This document shows positions 34,282 through 44,122 of a stretch of DNA of 64,000 bases, piece by piece. The translations under genes and the position numbers were made by a program. The DNA is from Streptomyces sp. NRRL F-525 (lineage in GTDB: Bacteria; Actinomycetota; Actinomycetes; Streptomycetales; Streptomycetaceae), in assembly GCF_000716605.1 (NCBI RefSeq), contig NZ_JNXE01000004.1, positions 310,001 to 374,000 on the forward strand, written 5' to 3'. Below the pieces are notes generated by a model. The model had not been told where the DNA came from. It saw only the letters and a list, made by a program, of their open reading frames with translations, and searched no databases. Each line of letters starts with the position of its first letter. Positions within the stretch are counted from its first letter, which is position 1.

Positions 34282-35346
34282 ATGAGCCCGGAATTCCTCT
34301 GGTACATCCCCAACACCGTCGAGCCGGGCCACCGCGGCGACGACACGACGGACGGCTGGGGCTCCATCGAGTACTCCACCGACCTCGCCCGCACCGCCGA
34401 ACGGCACGGCTGGGGCGGCGCGCTCCTGGGCGCCGGGTGGGGACGCCCCGACACCTTCACCGTCGCCACCGCGCTGGCCGCCAGGACCACCACCTTCAAA
34501 CCCCTGATCGCGGTTCGCCCCGGCTACTGGCAGCCGGCCCAATTCGCGGTAGCGGCAGCGACCTTGGACCAGCTCAGCCGCGGCCGGGTCCTGGTCAACA
34601 TCGTCAGCGGCCTCGACAACCTGGCCGCCTACGGCGACACCAGCGCCGATCCGGCCCAACGGTACGCGCGCACCCGGGAGTTCATGCGTCTCGTACGACG
34701 ACTGTGGACCGAGGAGAACGTCACGTTCGCCGGTGAGCACTTCCAGGTGAGCGGCTCCACGGTCGCGCCCCGCCCCTGGGCGACGGCCGGCCGAGCACAT
34801 CCGACGCTCTGCTTCGGCGGCGCGTCCGAGGCCGCCGAGCGCGTGTCGGCGGCCGAGGCGGACGTGCAGCTCTTCTGGGGCGAACCCCTCGCCGGGCTCG
34901 CCGAACGCATCGACCGGCTCAGGACGTTGAGCGACGAGGTCGGCCGCCGGCACCGGCCACTCGAATTCGGCCTGCGGATCACCACCGTCGTGCGCGACAC
35001 CACGGACGAGGCGTGGCGGGCGGCGGAGGAACGGGTCGCCCGCATGGCGGCCGGCTCGGCCGACGAACTGACCTGGACGGGCAACCGGAAGACGGCCGTC
35101 GGACAACAGCGGCTCTACGACCTCGCCGCCCGGGGCGAGGTCCTCGACACCTGCCTCTACACCGCGCCGGGCAGGTTCGGCGGCGGGGGAGCGGCGACGA
35201 CCTGGCTGGTCGGCTCCGCCGCCGACGTCGCCACGGCCCTGGACGCCTACCGCAAGCTCGGCATCACCCACTTCGTCCTCTCCGACACCCCCTACAAACA
35301 GGAGATCATCCGCATCGGCGACCAACTCCTGCCCCGGCTGCGCTGA
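34282..35346 (+). CDS. alkanesulfonate-monooxygenase-like LLM flavoprotein
   Basis: A 354-residue luciferase-like monooxygenase (SsuD-type): N-terminal SPEFLWYIPNTVEPGHRGDD, SRGRVLVNIVSGLDNLAAYG around the flavin phosphate site, and C-terminal ITHFVLSDTPY, which resembles the SsuD ending. I prefer ATG at 34282 (GGAAG upstream) over a GTG at 34222. It is preceded by the Cys leader at 34075 and diverges from nothing; the importer at 35410-40630 converges on it. It most likely desulfonates an imported sulfonate using FMNH2. Confidence 0.87.
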   Translation: MSPEFLWYIPNTVEPGHRGDDTTDGWGSIEYSTDLARTAERHGWGGALLGAGWGRPDTFTVATALAARTTTFKPLIAVRPGYWQPAQFAVAAATLDQLSRGRVLVNIVSGLDNLAAYGDTSADPAQRYARTREFMRLVRRLWTEENVTFAGEHFQVSGSTVAPRPWATAGRAHPTLCFGGASEAAERVSAAEADVQLFWGEPLAGLAERIDRLRTLSDEVGRRHRPLEFGLRITTVVRDTTDEAWRAAEERVARMAAGSADELTWTGNRKTAVGQQRLYDLAARGEVLDTCLYTAPGRFGGGGAATTWLVGSAADVATALDAYRKLGITHFVLSDTPYKQEIIRIGDQLLPRLR

Positions 35347-35409
35347 TTCCGCGCGCTGCCGACGGCGTCCTCATCGCCATCGGCGCCGCCGGAGCGGGCG
35401 GGCCACTGG

Positions 35410-37121
<1,712 letters not shown>

Positions 37122-37125
<4 letters not shown>

Positions 37126-38048
37126 CGCTGCCGGGACCATTCGCCGTCCAGGGCGCGTGCGATGCGGTTGGTCGCCAGCACGGTCGCGGCGATCGCCAGT
37201 CCGGGCAGCGCGGTCAACCACCAGGCGTTGGCGAGGTAGTTGCGGCCGTCGGAGATCAGCGTGCCCCACTCCGGTGCCGGCGGCGGGGCGCCGTAGCCGA
37301 GGAAGCTCAGGGCCGACACGGCGAGGATCGAGGAGCCGAAGTCGAGGGTGGCCAGGACGATCACCGGGCCCGCCGCGTTGGGCAGGACGTGGCGGCCCAG
37401 CACCGAGTACCAGCGGGACCCGCACGAGCGCGAGGCCTCGACGAAGACCGCCTGCCGTACCCGCAGCACCTCCGAGCGGGTCACCCGCGCGAAGCTCGCG
37501 ACGCTGGCGATCCCGACCGCGACCGCCACTTTCACCGTGCCGTAGCCGAGCGCGGTGACCAGGGCGAGGGAGAGGAACAGTGCCGGGATGGAGAGCAGTA
37601 CGTCGACGAAGCGCATCAGCACGTCGTCGACCCAGCGGCCGACGAAACCGGCGACCAGACCGATCAGACTGCCCACCACGAAGGCGACCGCGACCGCGAG
37701 CAGCGTTGCTTTCAGGGAGAGTTGGGCGCCGTGGACCACCCGGGAGAAGACGTCGCGTCCCAGTTCGTCGGTGCCGAACCAGTGCGCGCCGCTGGGGCCG
37801 CGGAAGTTCTCCGACGGCACGCCCTGCAGCGGATCCTTCGCGGTGAACAGATCCGGCCAGAAGGAGGCCAGCACCACGAGGACGACGATCAGGACGGACA
37901 GCAGCAGGCCCGGGCGGCGCAGCAGGAACCTGCGGACGCGCCGCAGGTCGACGCGGCGCCCCGGTCCGGGGCCGCCTTCCGGTTCGACCGGCCGGGCCGG
38001 GAGGCCGAGCGCGGCGCCGGTGGGGTCGGCGATCAGTTCCTGGCTCAT
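37122..38048 (-). CDS. ABC transporter permease (DppC-like), second importer
   Basis: A 308-residue permease with about six transmembrane segments. The signature HWFGTDELGRDVFSRVVHG lies in the first extracytoplasmic loop, and an EAA loop (EASRSCGSRWYSVLGRH) is present. ATG at 38048 overlaps the upstream permease stop by ATGA. It pairs with 38045-39004. Confidence 0.9.
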
Positions 38049-39004
38049 GCGAGTCCCGCCTTCCGGCCCGAGGCCACCATGATCCGCGGGTCCAGCAGCG
38101 GATACACGAGGTCGACGACCAGGTTCGTCACCACGAAGATCAGCGCCCCGAACACCACCACCCCCTGGACCAGCGGGATGTCCTGGGCCGTGACCGCGGC
38201 TGCCGTCACCCGGCCGAGGCCGTCACGCGAGAACACCGTCTCGACGACCACCGAACCGGCGATCAACTGCCCCACCAGCAGCCCTACGACCGTGAGCGCG
38301 GGCAGCGACGCGTTGCGCAGCGCGTGCCGCAGATGCACCCGCCATCGGCCGGCGCCCTTGGCGCGGGCGGTCTCCACATAGGCCTGGTCCAGCGCCGTGA
38401 GCAGGCTCTTGGCCAGTACCTGCGCGACCTGCGCGCCGGTCGGGATCGCCAGGGTCACGGCCGGCAGCACCAGCCCGCGCAGCCCGTCGTTGCCGAAGGC
38501 CGGGAACCAGTGCAGGCGGAAGGAGAACATCTCGACGAGCAGCAGACCGATCCAGAACGTCGGGACCGACACCCCCAACGGCGGCAGGGACAGCAGCAGT
38601 TGGCGCAGCCAGCGCTGCGAGGTGTAGGTCGCCAGCACCGCCAGACCGCCGCCGAGGACCACCGCGAGGAGCAGCGCGGCACCGGTCAGCTGGAGTGTCT
38701 GGGGCAGTGCGTCGGCCAGCGTCGAGGTCACCGGCCGGCCGGTGGAGACCGCGTCGCCGAAGTCCCCGCGGACCGCCTTGCCGAGATAGTCGGCGTACTG
38801 CACCAGGATCGGCTTGTCGAAGCCGTACTCGTGCCGCAGCGCGGCGAGTTGGGCCGGATCGACCTGCCCGGAGTCCATTCCGGCACCGGCCATCGCCGTC
38901 ACCGGATCGCCGGGCAGGAAGTCGAGGATCAGGAAGGACACCGTGTAGGCCGCCCACAGCACCCCGACGGCCTGGGCGAGCCGTTTGATCGCGTAGCGGC
39001 GCAT
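38045..39004 (-). CDS. ABC transporter permease (DppB-like), second importer
   Basis: A 319-residue DppB-type permease with an N-terminal helix and a core of five further transmembrane segments; HEYGFDKPILVQYADYLG marks the periplasmic segment and ETARAKGAGRWRVHLRH the EAA loop. ATG at 39004. It follows the binding-protein gene by 3 nt and overlaps the next permease by ATGA. Confidence 0.9.
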   Translation of the reverse strand: MRRYAIKRLAQAVGVLWAAYTVSFLILDFLPGDPVTAMAGAGMDSGQVDPAQLAALRHEYGFDKPILVQYADYLGKAVRGDFGDAVSTGRPVTSTLADALPQTLQLTGAALLLAVVLGGGLAVLATYTSQRWLRQLLLSLPPLGVSVPTFWIGLLLVEMFSFRLHWFPAFGNDGLRGLVLPAVTLAIPTGAQVAQVLAKSLLTALDQAYVETARAKGAGRWRVHLRHALRNASLPALTVVGLLVGQLIAGSVVVETVFSRDGLGRVTAAAVTAQDIPLVQGVVVFGALIFVVTNLVVDLVYPLLDPRIMVASGRKAGLA

Positions 39005-39007
39005 GCG

Positions 39008-40630
39008 TCAGCCGATCCAGGTGTCGTGGAGCTGGATCCGGCTGGAGGCGTCGAAGTTCAGGTTGTGGACCTTCTTCGCCACGCCGATCTGGGTCTGGAG
39101 CTCGACCACCGGAGCGTAGTAGGCGTTGCGCACGAGCAACTGCTGTGCCTGCTCGACCAGTTGGCCGCGCTTCGTGGTGTCCGTGGTCGCCGCCTGCTGG
39201 GTCAGCGGGGTGTCCAGCGGGCCCACGGGGACGCGGTAGAAGTTGGCCAGCTCGGTGGAGAAGGAGCTGCGCAGGATGTCCGGGTCGGCCCGGGTCACGT
39301 TGCTCCACGCCGCGTCGTAGTCACCCGACTGGAGCGTCGGGGCGAGCTGGGTGACCTGGAGCTGCTTGAGCGTCAGACCCACGCCGACGGCCTTGAGTTG
39401 CTGCTGGATCAGCTCCAACGCGGGCTGGTTGGTGGCCGAGTTGGGGATCCAGTCGACCGTCAGGCTCAGCTTCTTGCCGTCCTTCGTGCGGATGCCGTCG
39501 CCGTCGGTCTTCCAACCGGCCGCGTCCAGAAGGGACTTCGCCTTGGCGGCGTCGGTCGTCAGGTCCGCGGAGAGGTTCGCGTAGTCGGGTGTGGTGTGCG
39601 CCAGGACGCTGGTCGCGGGCTGGGTCCCGGTCGGGAACACGGTGTCGGCGATCTGCTTGCGGTCGATGGCGAACCCGATGGCCTGGCGCACCCGCGCGTC
39701 CTTCAGGACCGGCCGCGAGTTGTTGAAGGCCAGGCCGAACACCACGCCGGGGTTGGCCCGTCGCTGCAGGGTGACCTGACCGCCCTTGAGGGCCGCCTCG
39801 TTGGCCTTGCCGACGCTGCTGATCGCGTCCACCTGCCCGGACTGGAGACTGCCGGCCCGCACCCCCGCCTCGGGCACGACCTTGAAGACCACCTTGTCCA
39901 GGTAGGCCTCGCCGCTCTTGTGCCACAGCGAGGAACCCCAGGCATACCCGGTGCGCCTGGCGAGCGTGATCGACTGGTTCTGCACGTACTGCTTGAGCAC
40001 GAAGGGCCCGGAGCCGACCACTCCCTGGCTGCACTTCTGCTGCGGCGTCTTCTTCACGCTCGCCGAGGACTCGATGCCCAGCGAGTGCGTCGAAGTGGCT
40101 TGCAGGAACTGGGCGTTGGGCTGCTGGAAGGTCACCTTGACGGTGAGCGGGTCGACCACGGTGGTGGTCTTGACGCCGCTCAGATAGCCCTCGGCGAGGG
40201 TCCCGAGCGCGCCGAGGTTCGGCACCGCGTCGAAGTTGTCCTTGACCACCTGAGCGGTCAGCTTCGATCCGTCGCTGAAGGTGACACCCGGCCTGAGGTG
40301 GAAGGTGAACGTCGTCGCGTCGGCGCTGATGTCCCAGCTCTTCGCCAGCCAGGGCACGATCTTGCCGGTCGCGGGGTCCTGGTCGGTGAGGGAGTCCACG
40401 ACCTGACGTACCGAGTAGATGGTGTCGTTGCTGGCCACCTGCTGCGGATCCACGCAGCCGGCGTCGGAACCCACCGCGAAGGTCAGGGTGCCACCGGACC
40501 TGGCCGGGCCGCTGCCGCCGTCCGAGCCGCCGCTGCCGCCGGACCCGCAGGCGGTGAGCAGGACGCTGGTGGTCAGGAGGGCGGTCAGGGCCGCCCATCG
40601 GGTGGGGCGGATGTCCGGATGTGCTCTCAC
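39008..40630 (-). CDS. ABC substrate-binding lipoprotein, second importer
   Basis: A 540-residue SBP_bac_5 lipoprotein. A basic N-terminus and hydrophobic helix end in the lipobox LTAC, after which the mature protein starts with a Gly/Ser-rich linker. GTG at 40630 has AGGAG 8 nt upstream. It heads the binding protein-permease-permease-ATPase operon and is preceded by the leader peptide at 40867. By analogy with the first importer, the ligand is probably an organosulfur compound. Confidence 0.9.
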   Translation of the reverse strand: MRAHPDIRPTRWAALTALLTTSVLLTACGSGGSGGSDGGSGPARSGGTLTFAVGSDAGCVDPQQVASNDTIYSVRQVVDSLTDQDPATGKIVPWLAKSWDISADATTFTFHLRPGVTFSDGSKLTAQVVKDNFDAVPNLGALGTLAEGYLSGVKTTTVVDPLTVKVTFQQPNAQFLQATSTHSLGIESSASVKKTPQQKCSQGVVGSGPFVLKQYVQNQSITLARRTGYAWGSSLWHKSGEAYLDKVVFKVVPEAGVRAGSLQSGQVDAISSVGKANEAALKGGQVTLQRRANPGVVFGLAFNNSRPVLKDARVRQAIGFAIDRKQIADTVFPTGTQPATSVLAHTTPDYANLSADLTTDAAKAKSLLDAAGWKTDGDGIRTKDGKKLSLTVDWIPNSATNQPALELIQQQLKAVGVGLTLKQLQVTQLAPTLQSGDYDAAWSNVTRADPDILRSSFSTELANFYRVPVGPLDTPLTQQAATTDTTKRGQLVEQAQQLLVRNAYYAPVVELQTQIGVAKKVHNLNFDASSRIQLHDTWIG

Positions 40631-40866
40631 GGAGGGTGCTCCTACTCGTGTCACTACGCATGGGGGTGCCCCGCGGATCACGGCTGCGCGCGCGGGCGTG
40701 CCGCTCCGGTCGGCGCAACGCCGAGGACGGGCAGTGCAGTTGGGGGAGTCAAGGGAAGGTGGCGCGGCGGCTGCGGGCGCCGTCCGAGAACACGGACAGG
40801 ACCGCGAGAGGCTGCGGGAGATGCCTACGGGCCGCGACAGACGTCAGACGGACGTGGTCAAGGCGG

Positions 40867-40938
40867 TCAGGCGCGACACAGACAGCTGGTGAAGCGCTGC
40901 AGGTCGATGTGGCGGCGGCGGGAGAGCCGGGAGAACAC
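40867..40938 (-). CDS. Cys-containing leader peptide of the second importer
   Basis: A 23-codon ORF with core SRRRHIDLQRFTSCLCRA. It matches the leader consensus (R-R-H-I-D-L-x-R-x-x-S-C-x-C) with Cys at positions 19 and 21. I give the GTG at 40938 as the start; an in-frame GTG at 40992 is also possible. The binding-protein gene starts 236 nt downstream. Unlike the leaders at 21858 and 34075 there is no clear TTGACA box upstream, so initiation is less certain. Confidence 0.65.
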   Translation of the reverse strand: MFSRLSRRRHIDLQRFTSCLCRA

Positions 40939-41225
40939 GGTCGCGGCCGTCAGGGAGGCGATGGAGACACTCGGATCACTGCTGTTCCGCACGACCGTCC
41001 TCCCCGTTTCCGACCCCGGCCAAGGGCCCCACGCTTGCGGAGATCGTCACTGATCCCGCCGGGCTTTCACCTGGAGCACCCCACCGCGTCGGAGGGTTGC
41101 CGGTCAGCAAGCCAGGGCTTGACGCTGACACTCGATGCCGGTCGCGATCGTACGGAGCGACTTCGTCATACGTCAATGGCAGGTACAGGCAGGCGAACGG
41201 CATCGACCGGACGCTCCGCTCCGGC

Positions 41226-41257
41226 TTGCCCTTGACGTGCGCGTCAACTCTTACGGT
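41226..41257 (+). promoter_or_regulatory. MerR-type promoter of the quinone reductase-merR operon
   Basis: -35 TTGCCC (41226-41231) and -10 TTACGG (41251-41256) are separated by 19 bp, and the spacer carries the inverted repeat TTGACG-N4-CGTCAA (41232-41247). An over-long spacer filled by a dyad is the classical MerR-activated promoter layout. Confidence 0.7.
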
Positions 41258-41263
41258 CGACGG

Positions 41264-41286
41264 GCGCCGCACAAGCCGTGCGGCGC
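41264..41286 (+). promoter_or_regulatory. hairpin in the 5' untranslated region of the quinone reductase gene
   Basis: GCGCCGCAC pairs with GTGCGGCGC (9 bp, 5-nt loop) between the MerR promoter and the ATG at 41313. It may stabilise the transcript or be a weak attenuator. Confidence 0.4.
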
Positions 41287-41312
41287 TCCGGCAGTCCGTC
41301 AGGAGCCCGCAG

Positions 41313-42338
41313 ATGTCACCGTCGAACATCCCCGTCCCCGCAACGCATCGCGAGGTCCGTCTCGCCTCCCGCCCCCAAGGCGCCCTGAAAACGGCCCACT
41401 TCACCGTGGCGGAGGTCCCCGTCCCACAACCCGGACCCGGGCAGGTGCTGGTCCGCAACCGCCTGATGAGCGTCGCGGCGTCACTGCGCACCCTGATGGG
41501 CGAACAGGCCGGGCTGCCGATGCCGTCGTTCGAGGTCGGCGGTCCGTTGTCGGCTCCGGCCGTCGGCGAGGTGGTCACGGCCCCCGGGGGAGGGAGCCTG
41601 CGCCCCGGTGATCTGGTGTCGCACTGGGCGGGGTTCCGTGAGTACGCCGTGCTGGCGGCCGACGCGGTGCAACCCGTCGACCTGACGGTCCTGCCGGACC
41701 CGGTGGCGTACCTCTCGCAGGGGGCGTCGGCCTGGATCGGCGTCGTCCGGGGAGCCGAAGTACGCGACGGTGACACGGTGTTCGTCTCCGGCGCGGCGGG
41801 CGGACTCGGCACCCTGGCCGGGCAGTTCGCCCGGCAGCGCGGAGCCGTCCGCGTCATCGGCAGCACCAGCTCCCAGCGCAAGGCCGACTACCTGATCGAG
41901 ACACTGGGCTACGACGCGGTCGTCCTGCGCGGCGCCGAACCGATCGAGGAGCAACTGCGCAAGGCGGCACCGGACGGCATCGACGCGGTCGTGGACAACG
42001 TGGGCGGCGAGCAGTTGCGGGCCGCGCTGGCCCTGGCCCGTCCAGGTGCCCGGGTGGGACTGATCGGAGCGCTCTCCGCACAGGTGTCGGGCGAGATCAC
42101 GGCACCCGTCGAGATCGACACCTACGCGCTCATCGTGCGGGGCGTCCAGCTCCGCGGCATCAGCGGCGCGCGCCACCGGGACGCGCTGGCGGAATACCCG
42201 GAGACGTTCGGCCGTTGGCTCCGCGAGGGCTCGGTCACCGTCCCGCACACCCGCCTGTCCGGAATCGACCAGGCACCCCGCGCCCTGATCGAACTGCTCG
42301 AAGGACACCACATCGGCACGGTGGTCGTGGAGTTGTAG
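41313..42338 (+). CDS. NADPH-dependent quinone/enone reductase (MDR family)
   Basis: A 341-residue medium-chain reductase without zinc. The substrate/NADPH fold is recognised by VFVSGAAGGLGTLAGQFA (nucleotide-binding motif) and VDNVGGEQLRAAL. It is in the curcumin/leukotriene B4 dehydrogenase-like branch that reduces alpha,beta-unsaturated ketones. ATG at 41313 has AGGAG 8 nt upstream. It is cotranscribed with the MerR gene at 42368 and driven by a MerR-type promoter, so it probably detoxifies a reactive compound sensed by that regulator. Confidence 0.9.
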   Translation: MSPSNIPVPATHREVRLASRPQGALKTAHFTVAEVPVPQPGPGQVLVRNRLMSVAASLRTLMGEQAGLPMPSFEVGGPLSAPAVGEVVTAPGGGSLRPGDLVSHWAGFREYAVLAADAVQPVDLTVLPDPVAYLSQGASAWIGVVRGAEVRDGDTVFVSGAAGGLGTLAGQFARQRGAVRVIGSTSSQRKADYLIETLGYDAVVLRGAEPIEEQLRKAAPDGIDAVVDNVGGEQLRAALALARPGARVGLIGALSAQVSGEITAPVEIDTYALIVRGVQLRGISGARHRDALAEYPETFGRWLREGSVTVPHTRLSGIDQAPRALIELLEGHHIGTVVVEL

Positions 42339-42367
42339 TCGCCGGCCGCCCAACTCCTGGAGGACGG

Positions 42368-42808
42368 ATGCGCATCGGCGACGCGGCGGCAGCCCTGGGC
42401 GTCACCACCCGCACCCTGCGCTACTACGAGCAGCGCGGCCTGGTCACGGCACGGCGTACGGCGTCGGGACAGCGGGAGTACGGCGAGGAGGACGTACGCC
42501 GACTCCACGCCGTCCGCGAGCTGTTGGACTCCGGCCTCACCATCGGCGACGTGCGTCTCCTCATCGACATCCTCGACGCGCTGCCCGACCGCCCGGAGGT
42601 GCCACGGGTCCACACCGGGCCCTACGCGGAGACCTGTGTCGTCCCGCAGGTGGCCATCCGGCGACTGGCCGAACTCGACGCCCGTATCCGGGGGTTGACG
42701 GAGATACGTGACCGTCTCGCCGACGGACTCGACCTGCGGTTCGGTGTCCTGGTCGGCCAACTCCTCGGCCTCGACGGCTCCTTGAGCGATGTCTCCGCCG
42801 GTTCCTGA
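42368..42808 (+). CDS. MerR family transcriptional regulator
   Basis: A 146-residue MerR protein: RIGDAAAALGVTTRTLRYY is the helix-turn-helix, and SGQREYGEEDVRRL follows. A dimerisation helix runs through residues 75-120. The Cys at 84 in ETCVV is a candidate effector-binding residue. GGAGG precedes the ATG by 5 nt. It is the distal gene of the quinone-reductase operon and likely activates the promoter at 41226. Confidence 0.9.
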   Translation: MRIGDAAAALGVTTRTLRYYEQRGLVTARRTASGQREYGEEDVRRLHAVRELLDSGLTIGDVRLLIDILDALPDRPEVPRVHTGPYAETCVVPQVAIRRLAELDARIRGLTEIRDRLADGLDLRFGVLVGQLLGLDGSLSDVSAGS

Positions 42809-43006
42809 CACCGCCGACGCCGAGGGCCGTACGCGGCCGGACATCGCTGTGCCCAACACTCTGGGCCACCTGTTCGACGCGGTGATGCGGCACCCGGTGG
42901 GCGTGGTGCGACGACCGTCCGTGTCCCGCCGGGGCGCGGCGCGGTCGTCGTCTCATCCGTCAGACTCGCGGTGGACGCACCCGCGGGCGTGTGCTTTGAT
43001 CCGCTC

Positions 43007-43096
43007 ATGGAGACCGCTGGCCAGGCACACACGGTGCTGCTCGACCCGTTCTGGGTGAGCCGCCGGGCCGACCAGTTCGACCAGATCTGTCGTTGA
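43007..43096 (+). CDS. possible divergent Cys leader peptide upstream of the TauD-like gene
   Basis: A 29-residue ORF ending in SRRADQFDQICR followed by TGA. It has the R-R-x-D spacing and a C-terminal Cys of the other leaders but otherwise differs. GTGGAC (42971-42976) and TTTGAT are separated by 18 nt, and the ATG falls 6 nt after the latter, the leaderless spacing seen at 21858, 34075 and 23494. The TauD-like gene follows after 204 nt. It may regulate that gene by the same mechanism; this is the weakest of the five. Confidence 0.5.
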   Translation: METAGQAHTVLLDPFWVSRRADQFDQICR

Positions 43097-43300
43097 CCCC
43101 CGGGTAACGACCGTGATCCCGTCCCTCCCGCACGCACCTGACCCACTCCCGGTTCACCCCCCGCCCGGTCGGCAACTGACCGTTCTCCTACGGCTGTTGC
43201 GTCGCCCGTGCGCTCTGCCGTGCCCGGGTCGGCCGCCCCCGACCAGTAATTGACGCACTGTCAGCCAACTCCGCTCCCGCCGTACACGGAGGAGAACGTC

Positions 43301-44122
43301 ATGACCACTGTCGCCCCTCTCGACACCCTCAGGGCGGGCCCGCTCTTCGGCGCCGAGATCTCCGGCGTCGACCTGAGCGCGCCCGTCGACGAGACCACCG
43401 CCGAGGAACTGCGCCGGGCCTTCCGCGAACACAAGGTCCTCGTGTTCCGCGGCCAGCACCTGACGCCCGATCAGCAGGTGGCCGCCGTCGGCATCTTCGC
43501 CAGGCCCTTCGACCACCCGACCGCCGTGAAGCACCCGGACAACCCGCTGGTCTACCCGTACGACGTCAAGCAGACCGGCAAGGCCAGCACCTGGCACATC
43601 GGCGGGCTCTGGCGCGACCCCGTGTTCGCGATCGAGTCCCTGACCTACGAGGTGGTGCCGGAGGTGGGCGGCCACACCCTGTGGGCGGACCTCCAGGCCG
43701 CGTACGACGGCCTGTCCGAACCCTTCAAGGTGCTGCTGGAGTCGGTCGGCGCCCTCTACACCGGCAACGCCGAGAACTACGCGCAGGGCAGCAGGAAGGA
43801 CGCTCCCGGCGAACCCGTCGAGCACCCGGTCGTCCTCACCCACCCCACCACCGGCCGCAAGGGCCTCTTCATCAGCAGCTCGGCCAAGCGACTCACCGGA
43901 GTCACCCCGGCGGAGAGCAAGGCGCTCCTCGACCATCTGCTGCGGCACGCCTCCTCGCCCGACTACACGATCCGCTTCGGCTGGAAGCCAGGCGACTTCG
44001 TCCTCTGGGACAACCGGGCGACCTGGCACTACGCCGTCGACGACTACGGCGACGGTGAGCGCGTCTACCGCAAGGTCCTCGGCGTGGAGCCGGACGCCGG
44101 CGTCACGGAGCGGCACGCCTGA
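43301..44122 (+). CDS. TauD/TfdA-type Fe/2-oxoglutarate enzyme with His-x-Gly in place of His-x-Asp
   Basis: A 273-residue TauD-family protein. The double-stranded beta-helix core, distal His (H243 in NRATWHYAVDDY) and 2-oxoglutarate Arg (R254, 11 residues on) are intact. The first iron motif, HxD in dioxygenases, reads H99-I-G101: the Asp ligand is Gly. In Fe/2-oxoglutarate halogenases, loss of this carboxylate to Gly or Ala opens a halide site. Otherwise the enzyme may be inactive. ATG at 43301 with GGAGGAG upstream. The MFS gene starts at the next base after its stop, so substrate or product export is likely. Confidence 0.85.
   Translation: MTTVAPLDTLRAGPLFGAEISGVDLSAPVDETTAEELRRAFREHKVLVFRGQHLTPDQQVAAVGIFARPFDHPTAVKHPDNPLVYPYDVKQTGKASTWHIGGLWRDPVFAIESLTYEVVPEVGGHTLWADLQAAYDGLSEPFKVLLESVGALYTGNAENYAQGSRKDAPGEPVEHPVVLTHPTTGRKGLFISSSAKRLTGVTPAESKALLDHLLRHASSPDYTIRFGWKPGDFVLWDNRATWHYAVDDYGDGERVYRKVLGVEPDAGVTERHA

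Noticed and set aside
43301..44122. Firm assignment of the TauD-like protein as a halogenase
   Set aside because: The Asp-to-Gly change alone also fits an inactive enzyme or a different oxidative chemistry, so the call is kept as a TauD-type protein with an altered metal site.
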